Assembly: GCF_012273895.1 (NCBI RefSeq)
Contig: NC_052121.1
Location: 9,651,475-9,715,474, forward strand
Origin: Zerene cesonia
Lineage: Eukaryota > Arthropoda > Insecta > Lepidoptera > Pieridae
Length of the DNA stretch: 64,000 nucleotides
Reading direction: 5' to 3'
Of the stretch, positions 50,101-61,800 are shown in pieces. Under the pieces are notes generated by a model that saw only the letters and a list, made by a program, of their open reading frames with translations, was not told where the DNA came from and did not search any database. The number at the start of each line of letters is the position of its first letter. Within the stretch, counting starts at the first letter, position 1. Both the position numbers and the translations under genes were made by a program.

Positions 50101-53100
50101 GATAGCATAGCAAACCCAAGTAAATTCCACTTGGCAGAAATGGCAAAACCGGGCGTGGTGAAGGTGGCCAATTTGAAATCGCCAAGGTTCATCAAGAGCC
50201 ACTTGCCTCTGTCGTTGCTCCCACCAGGGCTGCTGGATACGGCTAAGGTGGTGTACGTGGCGCGGGACCCGAGGGATGCGGCGGTGTCCTTCTACTATTT
50301 GAGCAAGACGTTCGGGGGCGCGCCGAAGGACTTTAAGACGTATTGGAACTACTTCATTAGGGGTTTGCGTAAGTAGAAATATAAAAAAATAATGTGTATC
50401 ACTACAAATTTAAAAGTAAAGTCGTTTACCGCGTCTATCTCTATAATTATATCTTTATAGCTCCACAACGGATTTTGATGGATATTTTTAAATAGAGTGA
50501 TTCAAGAGTAAGTTTAATATGCAATAACATCTATTAAACTACTCGGAATTAAGCGCGTGCAGAGCCGGGGGCAAAAGATAATTGATTAGATAATGTTGTG
50601 TACTCGATTCGAGGTCTATGATGTTTTGTGAAATTTAATAAACAAATGAAATAACTCACATTTTTTTAGGATTAGTTTCCCCACCGCTATGTTGTAATAT
50701 AAATATAATATGTTAAATGATATTTAATATAAGTATTCAATAATATATTTAACATATTATTCATTAGATATTACGATAATCACAATTCACCTGTTTTATA
50801 AGATCTTATTATTTCGTAAAAACGCAAATTAATAAAAATACTGCACGGTAAATATCGTATTAGATATATTTCGAACTATTTCCACTTTAAAGCGATTCCT
50901 GTTCGGTAGAAATCGCTTTAAAAGTGGAAATAGTTGTCGGATTTATTGAAACAATATAGCAATCTTAATCTACTCATACATTAAATATCATTGGAAATTG
51001 GCAGAATCCGTCTCTGTGCGATCGGGAAGGTCATAGACAAGAAGATGTAGTCGAAAAATTTATTATTAAGTATTACTTTCATTTCTTTTAAAGGTTACAA
51101 ATGATTTGTGATTTAAAATTTACCAAAATTCCATCCTACTAGATAAAAATAAAATCTGAATATAGTACACATCCTACTACTATTATAAAGCAAAAGTTTG
51201 TAATTATGGATGATTAGATGTATGTATATAATTTGTTATTCTTTCACGCGAAAAAAGCTTATCGTAACTGTCTGGATTAACACGCAGGCCTACTATTTAA
51301 CCGAGTACCACGCGACTAACACCGCGCGTTTACAGCTAGTCTAAAATATTTATAACTAGCTTTTTTGTTTGTACCTAACACTGGAATTACATTTGGTGTT
51401 GTTTCATACATTATTTGTCTTTGCAGATCACTATTTACCAGTTTTTGAACACGTTAAGGAAGCATGGAATATGAGACATCATCCGAATCTTTTGTTTTTA
51501 TTTTATGAAGAATTATCTAAGGTAATTTAAAGTTTTAAATAAATAGCAACGGAAAGCAAGAAACATTTTTCGTACGATTAATTTCGTTATGGATTAGCTA
51601 GAAGTACAGAAATATCTATTTTGATCTTGACACTAATTGTCAGGACTGAGGACACAAGTGACAGGATCTATTTTTTTACAGTATATGTAGAAAATCCGTT
51701 TTTTTTTTATGTCACTGTCGGCGATGGAGCTGGTGGGTCGCCTGATGGTAAGCGCTGCCACCACCCATGAACATTTATAGAGGCATAAGATCCATTGAAG
51801 ACTTTACGCCTCTACAAATGGATTGCCGACTTTTTGGGAAGGGATAAAGAAAGGATTGGCGAGAGGAATAAAGGGAAGGACTGGGAAAGGAAGGAAAAGG
51901 ATATGGGTTTATTGCGAAACTATTCAGGGTCATAAGGAGTCGTGACTTGCGTTTTGATTATATTTGACTTTGAATGATGTGATATAACATTAGATTAATC
52001 AATATTGTTCTATTGCATATGCAAACAGAAATGTTTAATTGAAATTTTTTAACAAATTTTCTTTATTTCATGAAATTACATCAGACATATAGAGAATTAC
52101 GTTTGTGGTAAAAATAATCACTACAATTAACTATATTACTAATAAGTAGCTTTTCGCCTGCGGCTTCGCCCGGGTAGTCCAAGCAAAAAATAGACAGTGT
52201 AGAGTTTTTCGTGGGATTTCCGGGATAAAATACAACTTAATACTAAATTTCTCATTTATAAAGCATTTCAATGCTATAAAACTAAAAATTAAACTTAATA
52301 CTACTTATTGTTACTATCGCATTAGACAGTGTATTTATTACTTAAATTTCAGGACTTGCCGGCTGTCATCCGTCGAGTAGCCGACTTTTTAGGTAAAGAA
52401 ATGACACAAGAGCAAGTGATGAAATTGGCAGACCATCTCAATTTCAGTAACTTTAAGGATAACGCGTCCTTCAATAACGTAGATTTTGGACATCCCAGCA
52501 TCGTCTTCGATCAGCAGGCTCCATTCATAAGGAAAGGTGAGACCTCATACAGATCGAAATAACTAATTTTCCTTTTGTTTTCTTTTTATGTTATATAACA
52601 GACAACTTGTGATTCGTCTGATGGTAAGCGATCACCACCGCTCATGAACATTCGCAGAGACTTAGACCACTGGAAATAGGCTGCCCGCCTTAAGGGGTAA
52701 GGAAGATAAAGAAAGGGTGAGGAAAACTATAAAGATTAAAGGCCTCCGGCTCCCCCACTACGGTGAGTGGGGGAGCCGGAATTCTAAACTATTCTTGATA
52801 TGTTCTGAAATAAATTATATTTATATTTTAATTAAGTTAAAGTTTTTGACGTTGTAGGGAGCATCTCTGGATCTACTGAACTGATAATGATAAAAATATT
52901 GTAATGAAATAATTGACAGTTAATAATTACGCTCAGAAACTAAGAGAAAGATATTATGTTGATTACTAATGTGTAATAATCTATCATCATTATCATTTTT
53001 AGGTAAAGTGGGCGGTTGGAGAGACCACTTCGACGATGAGATGGTGGAACAAGCTGACAGATGGCTTAAAGAGAACCTCGCCGACACTGACCTGAGATAT

Positions 53101-53127
53101 CCTGCGTGGGAACTGACGGATTTGTAG
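47132..53127 (+). CDS. Cytosolic sulfotransferase A (retinol-dehydratase-like SULT)
   Basis: PAPS-dependent enzyme that transfers sulfonate to hydroxyl groups of small molecules. The lepidopteran retinol dehydratase belongs to the same family and is the closest relative I recall. Seven exons join in frame: 47132-47210, 47812-47946, 49687-49786, 50055-50368, 51427-51521, 52353-52536, 53003-53127, giving 343 aa. Key residues: PAPS loop PRSGTTW (69-75), catalytic His in RFIKSHLP (H154), 3'-phosphate site VYVARDPRDAAVS (R175, S183), and RKGKVGGW at the C-terminal PAPS lid (from R301). The end LADTDLRYPAWEL is typical. All catalytic positions are intact, so it should be active. The substrate cannot be told. 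It directly follows CFAP251 and has a tandem copy 8.8 kb downstream. Introns hold a Helitron piece, a LINE scrap and SINEs. Confidence 0.94.
48063..48130 (+). mobile_element. Helitron-type 3' end
   Basis: TTTTTATCCCGAAGCTCCAA, CGGGATACGGAATTACGCGA, then AAACCGCAGGGCGCAGCTAGT split as stem plus CTAGT. Only the last 70 bases remain. In SULT-A intron 2; absent at the matching place in SULT-B. Confidence 0.6.
48888..49070 (-). repeat. (TA)n-containing dispersed repeat, inverted copy
   Basis: Reverse complement of 42957-43135: CTTTAAACGAGCAATTCTTG, a TA tract, CTCGGAATCGGCTCCTACGA, GCGATAAATCGATCTAGCTA and CGTGTTTTATCGACTTAA. In SULT-A intron 2. Confidence 0.55.
49085..49390 (-). pseudogene. Jockey-like reverse transcriptase C-terminal fragment
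   Basis: The minus-strand frame reads LCESLVLSKFNYADRP, then IQRVRNACARFCW, then HITPYLVEARFRLLR. These are hallmarks of the region after the polymerase domain in jockey/CR1-type LINEs. About 90 codons, no start, both ends truncated. In SULT-A intron 2. Confidence 0.65.
50874..50935. repeat. Hairpin in SULT-A intron 4
   Basis: The left arm AACTATTTCCACTTTAAAGC and right arm CTTTAAAAGTGGAAATAGTT are reverse complements apart from one base of length difference. The stem continues into GATT/AATC, with a loop of about 12 bases. Confidence 0.6.
51171..51341 (+). mobile_element. Helitron-type element, decayed
   Basis: CCTACTACTATTATAAAGCA, TTCTTTCACGCGAAAAAAGC, ending GCGCGTTTACAGCTAGT. The adjacent part (TATTTAACCGAGTACCACGC) is shared with the inverted SULT-B contig near 58215-58260. 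In SULT-A intron 4. Confidence 0.5.
51700..51907 (-). mobile_element. Metulj-like SINE, 5' truncated
   Basis: TTTTTTTTATGTCACTGTCG, GGAGCTGGTGGGTCGCCTGA, TGGTAAGCGCTGCCACCACC, then a GGAAAGGAAGGAAAAGG middle. Reverse orientation, in SULT-A intron 5. Confidence 0.72.
52590..52795 (-). mobile_element. Metulj-like SINE, shared with SULT-B
   Basis: GACAACTTGTGATTCGTCTG, ATGGTAAGCGATCACCACCG, CATGAACATTCGCAGAGACT, ending with a small palindrome (GGCTCCCCCACTACGGTGAG). It sits just after SULT-A exon 6, in the same place and orientation as the copy at 61236-61535, so it predates the gene duplication. Confidence 0.7.
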
Positions 53128-53720
53128 AAAAAAAAATCTATTAGTGTAGACTACATGCGCACACCGCAACGACGAAACTAGAATCTTCGAGAGAAATCTG
53201 TAAATCTATGAAAGAAGTCTTTAAACGACTTCAAGAAAGGAAGCTATCCATTCTGTGCTATATTATGACTGTTTTTATTTATTATTTGATAGCACAAGCT
53301 ACATTGGAAGCTTTCATTTAAATTTGGTCTAGTTCAGACAATTGTGTTTATTAAAAATAAATACTATTTTTTATTATAATTTATGTCAAATAAAGATTTT
53401 TATAATTGTTTTGGTGTATATTTCATTTCATTTCGGCAGTATTTCCGTATATACACAAATATCTATGTCATAATTAATTAAGGGTTAATGATAACGTCGC
53501 GGGCAAAATATATATGTAATTCTCAATATTTATGAATATTAGTAGGATGGGATAGGATACGGGATTTGTCGATGCCTTGTTATGACATCACACATCCAAA
53601 AGGGGAAAAGAAAATACACTTGTAAATAACTTTTTTTTGTTGTTGTCATGAACTGTACATGTTGAAGAGTCAGTCAAACATAGTTTTTATTACTTCATCT
53701 CATCACCTATATATTTGTAG
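53128..53720. other. SULT-A 3' UTR and start of duplication unit 2
   Basis: AAATAAAGATTTTT near 53389 is a likely SULT-A polyadenylation signal. The 3' UTR has a close counterpart after SULT-B (61981-62285). From about 53540 the sequence becomes similar to 41005-41173, the DNA just before CFAP251 exon 9 (GGATGGGATAGGAT, ATGACATCACACAT). The unit junction therefore lies at about 53420-53540. Confidence 0.6.
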
Positions 53721-53904
53721 GCCATTTTTTTGTGTCGGCTTCACTGGCGGCTTATTGGAGCTACACAATTATTTACAGCGCACGTTATTTGCAAGACTGG
53801 ATTTGCGAGATAAATTCAAAATTCAACGCCCCCTAATGACGAGTCGATAAAGGGGGATTATGAAGTGACTTTTCCAGTACTTTCACCTGCCTTAACTCCT
53901 TCAG
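53721..53904 (+). pseudogene. CFAP251 exon 9 pseudo-exon
   Basis: Nearly the same as the true exon at 41174-41367, including the acceptor CCTATATATTTGTAG and the stretch CGGCTTCACTGGCGGC. It is 184 bases against 194. A one-base loss near 53820 and further short deletions near the 3' end break the frame. It therefore cannot encode the WD segment and marks the start of a duplicated unit. Confidence 0.85.
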
Positions 53905-54234
53905 GTGTAAACATATCTTTACATTATTTATTTAGAAACAATTATTGGATAATTTAAGGGAAGAACTATTTACTTTCTTCAAATTTATATCCAACTAGCG
54001 ATCCATCCGGCTTCGTCTGAGTCTATTGTATGTACTACACATATCAAACGGTGTAAAAATTTTTGAAGTAATTCCAGTAGTTCTTAAAATGCGTTCAAAC
54101 AAACTCTTCAGTTTTACATTAAGCTTTTATATTAGAATCATAATTAGATTTAACACATAATCTTTTCTTCAAAATCTTTAGTATACCAAACCATACCCAA
54201 TATGGCAGGCAATCAAGCACTTGCCTGACATACC

Positions 54235-55240
54235 ATGTGTATTTTATGAATTGAAGAAAACATTCAGTTCATCCCATTTATTTTTAAAACTATTCAACGT
54301 GGGTGCCATTATTACACTCTCGGGTAGTCTATTCCACTCTCGGACAACACGTTTGGATAGAAAATGCCTCATGGGGTTGCATTTACTTCGCACTCTCCAC
54401 AATTTGCGTGAATCTCCATGTAAATCTTTGTTTTCATTCAGAGTGTACAAACTGTCAATCTTGGGTACATTATACCCACTAAGTATTTTTTATGTTTCGA
54501 TAAGACTTCCGCTCTGCCTGCACCTTTCGAGAGATGTGAGGTCAAGTGCTTACAAACGTTGTACATCAGGTTGATTTCTATAATAACTGATAAGCTTTGT
54601 ACATTTTCTAAAAGTGTGATATTTTTTTTAAAGTATGGGTCCCAGATCACATAAGCATACTCTAACAGTGAACGTATGTAAGTTTTATACAACTTTATGA
54701 AAGTTCTCGATGTAAGATATTAAAAAACTTTCCTAACAAGATACATCATGGGTTTTGTTCTTTTAACCACTCCAATAATGTATAAATTTAAATCTTAACT
54801 TATAGTGACACCCAGTTCCTTTTGACTATCTACGCGCATGAGTTGTTCATTTCTAAGATAATATATCTTATGGGGGTTATTTTTACCTATTTATAGAACA
54901 GAGCATTTTGTTGCGTTTAGAGATAGTGATCACTGTTTACTCCAATTCAATATGGCATCTAAGCCGTGTTGTATACTCTGCGAACTTATGGATGGATTAC
55001 CGAAAAGTTTTGTGTTATCCGCAAATAGCGAGAGGACCTTTCGAGTGTATTATTAAGATCAGTTAAATATAGAATAAAGATAAGAGGTCTCATTACTAGA
55101 CGGACTGTTGATAGTGTTTTACCGATTCGTACACAGAAAGTTCTGTCCGACAAAAGGTCTATTATCCAGGACAACATTTTTCCACGTATTCCAATGTTGG
55201 GAATAACGTGGCTATAATTAATGTAAACGCTTTTAACAAA
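54235..55240 (-). pseudogene. CR1/jockey-type LINE reverse transcriptase relic
   Basis: Three minus-strand frames in order from right to left give pieces of one polymerase: SWIIDLLSDRTFCVRIG at about 55110-55180, YKTYIRSLLEYAYVIWDP at about 54640-54690, and FLSKRVVREWNRLPESV with LNSFKNKWDE at 54250-54370. Several frameshifts separate them. 5' truncated. It is inserted between the two CFAP251 pseudo-exons; the corresponding CFAP251 intron 9 lacks it, so it came after the duplication. Confidence 0.75.
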
Positions 55241-55246
55241 TTGAAG

Positions 55247-55335
55247 GTTTACATATTGCATGTCGTCTTCATACTTGCAAATTTCAATTTCTGAACCCTG
55301 TCACAATCAATACCTTGATGGTGACTCGGGCATTG
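55247..55335 (+). pseudogene. CFAP251 exon 10 pseudo-exon, truncated
   Basis: Matches the first half of exon 10 (41675-41826) with its TTGAAG acceptor: GGTTTACATATTGCATG, TCTGAACCCTGTCACAATCA. It contains an in-frame stop and loses similarity after about 85 bases. CFAP251 exons 11-18 are absent between here and SULT-B. Confidence 0.7.
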
Positions 55336-55559
55336 CGCCCATCTTGTAGATTTATTGAGGACCGATGACAATACACTAATTTGATAAAATTATTCCATTT
55401 TTCAATTTGCAAAATATGATTTTTGTTAATTTATATAATTTTCATCTATAGTCGATAAGGTAAGAAAATTAATTAAAATTTTCGTCGTTCGAGTCGTGCA
55501 ATAGTTTAAAATTAAAAAAACAAGCTATTATAAATAATCCTTGACACCATGCACCCCAC

Positions 55560-55680
55560 GCTTTTGCCTGGTAGAGATCGCTACCTAGAATTTAATTTAA
55601 GTTTATTTGTACGCCTGATTATCTTTTTATTTTTTACGCAATAAAGAATTTTCATTCATTCATTCATTCATTCATAAAAA
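55560..55680 (+). mobile_element. LINE tail with CATT microsatellite
   Basis: GGTAGAGATCGCTACCTAGA, TTTATTTGTACGCCTGATTA, ACGCAATAAAGAATTTTCAT then five CATT/ATTC units. This looks like a LINE 3' end with a simple-repeat tail. It lies at the deletion junction upstream of SULT-B. Confidence 0.5.
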
Positions 55681-55893
55681 AAAACAATAAATTCGTAATA
55701 TTTGCCTTTGAGAAAAGGAAGGTTCGAGTTTATAAAATTACGTTGCGAAGGTAACAATTTGATTATTGTACAAAATATTGAGGATATTGCCCCTTTATTT
55801 GCGAGATTACCTACAGTTTTAATTTATACAGAGCTGATAACAAGCATAATATATTAAGAGGTGCAAATGATAAGAGCTTAGAAAGTTATGACA

Positions 55894-58800
55894 ATGTCGC
55901 GAATTCCGTTCCCGTTTGAAATTAAAGATGTGGAAGAAAATCTTGCTAAGGAACTTATGGTGCATTATACAGGTACATGTGGCTTTTGAATATTATTTTC
56001 AGTGAAATAAACACATTGGTTTAGTACAAAGCGTGATTAATAAAAAAAATAAGTAAGTAACAAATCGCTAATGGCTGTGTTTATTTATGTTGGCAGATTA
56101 AATAAGATACTTTTGGGATTTTTAAACTTAATAATGGCTATTAAATCGTACCTTCAATTACATTTTTTCACAGACCATTAGTGAATAGGTTATGAAATGT
56201 AGCAGTATCTGCGTAAATTACATGTTGATTTTTATGTAGTATTTTATTGTTGGAATATATTCTCTTCATTTAAAATATTTAACACCAGTGGTCTAAGACC
56301 ACAGGAACATGGGAAAATGAAGAAGTTTAGATTTTTTTTAATACTATAATTAAATATGTATCTAGATCACCTACAGTGTATTTAATTATGTACATAAAGA
56401 GGTTTCATTTTGGCGTTTATTTTTTTTTTCATTATGTCTACATTGGTTTTCTTATGCCGAATAATTGAGGTTAGTTCTAAAAATATTTCAAATTACACAG
56501 GAGAACTGACGGGCTTCGTGCAAGTTGGTCCCAAGAAATATTTCTTCCCCCATAAATATAAGGAGGAAGCTGAAGACATTTACAATATCCCGGTGAAGCC
56601 AGATGACGTGTACGTTGTTACATTTCCTAGATCAGGTTTGTGATTACTTAAATAAACTAAAACACGAATGTATATGTTACAGAAAATACAATTCCTAATA
56701 AATGTATACAATTATGAAGCTATTTAGGAAATGTGAAAAATATTGTTTATTACTTTTTTTGACCATTGTGATCGTTCGCATCGAATATTATAGGCGGATT
56801 ACATTTCACAATGTAGTATTTTATATCAAAAATCAGATGTGATAAAATTTAAATTTAATACGACAAAAAACATAATTTTATGTAAAGGGTTAAAGAGTGG
56901 AAATATTACATGATTTATGATTGTGAAACAAACGTGATATGTTGTCATCAGTTCGAATTTACAAACTCTATCATTTTCGCTCTTTCTCACGATGACACGC
57001 CCAATTTTCGTCCAGACACCAGCTAAAGGTGGCAGCCACCTCTCATACCTTGCCATATAGCTGCCTATTTTCTTTGGTAGTACCACAGATATCATAAAAC
57101 TATACTGTTATACACTGATTAATAAATACACTCTCATGCTCTCTGTGAGATGTAATGTGTCCGTTGTTTGNNNNNNNNNNNNNNNNNNNNNNNNNNNNNN
57201 NNNNNNNNNNNNNNNNNNNNNNNNNNNNNNNNNNNNNNNNNNNNNNNNNNNNNNNNNNNNNNNNNNNNNNNNNNNNNNNNNNNNNNNNNNNNNNNNNNNN
57301 NNNNNNNNNNNNNNNNNNNNNNNNNNNNNNNNNNNNNNNNNNNNNNNNNNNNNNNNNNNNNNNNNNNNNNNNNNNNNNNNNNNNNNNNNNNNNNNNNNNN
57401 NNNNNNNNNNNNNNNNNNNNNNNNNNNNNNNNNNNNNNNNNNNNNNNNNNNNNNNNNNNNNNNNNNNNNNNNNNNNNNNNNNNNNNNNNNNNNNNNNNNN
57501 NNNNNNNNNNNNNNNNNNNNNNNNNNNNNNNNNNNNNNNNNNNNNNNNNNNNNNNNNNNNNNNNNNNNNNNNNNNNNNNNNNNNNNNNNNNNNNNNNNNN
57601 NNNNNNNNNNNNNNNNNNNNNNNNNNNNNNNNNNNNNNNNNNNNNNNNNNNNNNNNNNNNNNNNNNNNNNNNNNNNNNNNNNNNNNNNNNNNNNNNNNNN
57701 NNNNNNNNNNNNNNNNNNNNNNNNNNNNNNNNNNNNNNNNNNNNNNNNNNNNNNNNNNNNNNNNNNNNNNNNNNNNNNNNNNNNNNNNNNNNNNNNNNNN
57801 NNNNNNNNNNNNNNNNNNNNNNNNNNNNNNNNNNNNNNNNNNNNNNNNNNNNNNNNNNNNNNNNNNNNNNNNNNNNNNNNNNNNNNNNNNNNNNNNNNNN
57901 NNNNNNNNNNNNNNNNNNNNNNNNNNNNNNNNNNNNNNNNNNNNNNNNNNNNNNNNNNNNNNNNNNNNNNNNNNNNNNNNNNNNNNNNNNNNNNNNNNNN
58001 NNNNNNNNNNNNNNNNNNNNNNNNNNNNNNNNNNNNNNNNNNNNNNNNNNNNNNNNNNNNNNNNNNNNNNNNNNNNNNNNNNNNNNNNNNNNNNNNNNNN
58101 NNNNNNNNNNNNNNNNNNNNNNNNNNNNNNNNNNNNNNNNNNNNNNNNNNNNNNNNNNNNNNNNNNNNNNAAGAAAAATAATGTATGAAAGAACCACCAA
58201 AAGAAACCCCAGTGTTAGCCCCCGGTAGCTCGCGGTGCCAGTCGCGTGATACTCGGTTAAAAAGTAGCCTATGTGCTAATCCAGAATATAATCTATATCT
58301 GTACCAAATGTCAGACTGAGAAATTTTGAAAGAATAGAAAAAATTTGATCACGAGGCAGTATCCTGACTCGTGATCAAATTTTTCACTTAAAATTTCTCA
58401 TTTCATTTTTTTCTTTCAAAATTTCTCATTTATAAAGCATTTCAATGCTATAAAACTAAAAATTAAATTTCAGACTGTTATAACAAGCCGTTTTTGCGTG
58501 AAATAATAATAAATCCATCCATCTAATCCACAATTACAAACTAACGCGTTTATAATGTTAGTAGGATATGTACTATATTTATACTTTATTTGTATCTAGT
58601 AGGTAGGAACTTTGTAAAATTACAAATAATTTATTTATAACCTTTACAAACCTGTACAAAAATAATTCGAAAGTAATACCACATAATACTATACTAGGTA
58701 ATACTAAATAATTAATTTATCTGTGAGCCGTAAAAATCAATTCGACTACATCTTCTTCTTGTCTATGGCCTTACCGATCGCATGGAGACGGATTCTGCTA

Positions 58801-61800
58801 ATGTCCAGTGATAATTAATGTATGAATAGTAACCAACATTGCACTTATACTACACTAGCATTTGCCCGCGGCTTCGCACGCGTTGAATTCGTAGTTTAAT
58901 AGATGTATTATGCATATAAACCTTCCTCTTGAATCACTGTATCTATTCAAGAAAACCCCATCAAAATCCGTTCTGTAGTTTTAAAATCTATGCATATATA
59001 CATAGGGCAGACGCGAGAAGCGACTTTGCCTTATACTATGTATACATTAAATTTTTTTAATCGCACTTACGCAATCCCCTAATGAAGTAGTTCCAATACG
59101 TCTTAAAGTCCTTCGGCGCGCCTTGCATCACGTACGTTCTGCTCATGTGGTAGTAGGAAACCGCCGCATCCCTCGGGTCCCGTGCCACGTACACCACCTT
59201 AGCCGTATCCAGCAGCCCTGGTGGGAGCAACGACAGAGGCAGGTGGCTCTTGATGAACCTTGGCGATTTCAAATTGGCCGCCTTCACTGCGCCCGGTTTC
59301 GCCGTATCCGCAACGTGGAATTTACTTGGGTTTGCTATGCTATCTTCTACAATCGGCTTTAGAACCACCGGGTGTATTATGATTGAAATCCTGGGAAGGT
59401 AATGTGATATTAATGGTATGCGACGGTAAGGTGAAGGGTCAATNNNNNNNNNNNNNNNNNNNNNNNNNNNNNNNNNNNNNNNNNNNNNNNNNNNNNNNNN
59501 NNNNNNNNNNNNNNNNNNNNNNNNNNNNNNNNNNNNNNNNNNNNNNNNNNNNNNNNNNNNNNNNNNNNNNNNNNNNNNNNNNNNNNNNNNNNNNNNNNNN
59601 NNNNNNNNNNNNNNNNNNNNNNNNNNNNNNNNNNNNNNNNNNNNNNNNNNNNNNNNNNNNNNNNNNNNNNNNNNNNNNNNNNNNNNNNNNNNNNNNNNNN
59701 NNNNNNNNNNNNNNNNNNNNNNNNNNNNNNNNNNNNNNNNNNNNNNNNNNNNNNNNNNNNNNNNNNNNNNNNNNNNNNNNNNNNNNNNNNNNNNNNNNNN
59801 NNNNNNNNNNNNNNNNNNNNNNNNNNNNNNNNNNNNNNNNNNNNNNNNNNNNNNNNNNNNNNNNNNNNNNNNNNNNNNNNNNNNNNNNNNNNNNNNNNNN
59901 NNNNNNNNNNNNNNNNNNNNNNNNNNNNNNNNNNNNNNNNNNNNNNNNNNNNNNNNNNNNNNNNNNNNNNNNNNNNNNNNNNNNNNNNNNNNNNNNNNNN
60001 NNNNNNNNNNNNNNNNNNNNNNNNNNNNNNNNNNNNNNNNNNNNNNNNNNNNNNNNNNNNNNNNNNNNNNNNNNNNNNNNNNNNNNNNNNNNNNNNNNNN
60101 NNNNNNNNNNNNNNNNNNNNNNNNNNNNNNNNNNNNNNNNNNNNNNNNNNNNNNNNNNNNNNNNNNNNNNNNNNNNNNNNNNNNNNNNNNNNNNNNNNNN
60201 NNNNNNNNNNNNNNNNNNNNNNNNNNNNNNNNNNNNNNNNNNNNNNNNNNNNNNNNNNNNNNNNNNNNNNNNNNNNNNNNNNNNNNNNNNNNNNNNNNNN
60301 NNNNNNNNNNNNNNNNNNNNNNNNNNNNNNNNNNNNNNNNNNNNNNNNNNNNNNNNNNNNNNNNNNNNNNNNNNNNNNNNNNNNNNNNNNNNNNNNNNNN
60401 NNNNNNNNNNNNNNNNNNNNNNNNNNNNNNNNNNNNNNNNNNNATCGGACATATAGAGAATTACATCAAGCTTATTAAGAAACTTTTACCGTTTGTGCCG
60501 AAAATTATGACTACAATTTTCTATAATAATTTTATATTTTTTTTGTCGATTTCGCTCCTATTCTTATTTGTGAATGTTGGATCGCATTAAGCCATGTTGG
60601 ATCGCAAAGTAAATGATTTTACTATTAACTAGCTTTTCGCCCGTGTAGGCCAAGCAAAGAATAGACAATGTAAAGTTTTCCGCTAATAGTTTCCCCGGTC
60701 CCATGGGACAGTGTATTTATTACTTAAATTTCAGGACTTGCCGGCTGTCATCCGTCGAGTAGCCGACTTTTTAGGTAAAGAAATGACACAAGAGCAAGTG
60801 ATGAAATTGGCAGACCATCTCAATTTCAGTAACTTTAAGGATAACACGTCCGTCAATAACGTGCATTTGAGAAATCCCAGCTTCGTCGTCGATGGAGAGG
60901 CGCCATTCCTAAGGAAAGGTGAGACCTCATACAGATCGAAAAAACTAGTTTTTCTTTTATTTTCTTTTTATGTTTTAACGGTTTCGGTGAAATAGTGGCA
61001 TGCCACTGTGTTTCGTATGGTGAGTGGAGGAGCCGGAGGCCTGTTTCCTTTTCCTCACCCGTCCTTGTCCATTCCTTCTTTCCAGTCGTTAATCCTTTCC
61101 TTTTCCCTTACCCCATAAAAGCGGGCAGCGCATTCACAGATGTACTACCTTTGCGAATGTTTATGGGCGGTGGTGATCGCTTACCATCAGGCGAACCACC
61201 AGCTCAGCTGCCCGTTATGACATAAAAAAAAACATGTTTAAACGGGCAACTTGTGGTTCGCCGGATGGTAAGCGATCACCACCGCCCATGAACATTCGCA
61301 GAGACTTAGACCACTGCAAATGCGCTGTCCGCTTTTAATGGCTAAGGGATAGAGAAAGGATTGATGACTGGAAAGAAGGAACAGACTGGGAAATATGAGG
61401 AATAGGAAATAAGCCTCCGGCTCCCCCACTCACCGTACGAAACAGAGAATATGCTATTTCACGCCGGTCTGCTGTGAGGGTGTGGTACTTCCATGGAAGC
61501 GTGCTCGGCTACCACATACAAATTCTGTATTAAGTCTTAGCTTCTTGATCTACGGTTTCTATTTAATATTTTAAATTAATTGTTTGTGTTAATTGCATCT
61601 GAGTATAACTGAAAAACACTGTACTAATAATAAAATTTTAAACCATTTATAATATGTTCTACAAAAAATTATGTTTATATTTTAATTCAATACTGTAGAG
61701 AGGCAAAGTTTGTGACGTTGTAGGGGGTCATCTTTGGATCTACTGAATCGATAATGGTATAATAATGTGTTACAATTTAAAAATACGCTCAAAAACTAAG

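Noticed and set aside
54221..54574. Plus-strand frame of 117 codons
   Set aside because: Antisense to the reverse-transcriptase relic, whose minus-strand frames match polymerase motifs.
57100..60456. Long frames through the second and third gaps on both strands
   Set aside because: They consist almost wholly of N.
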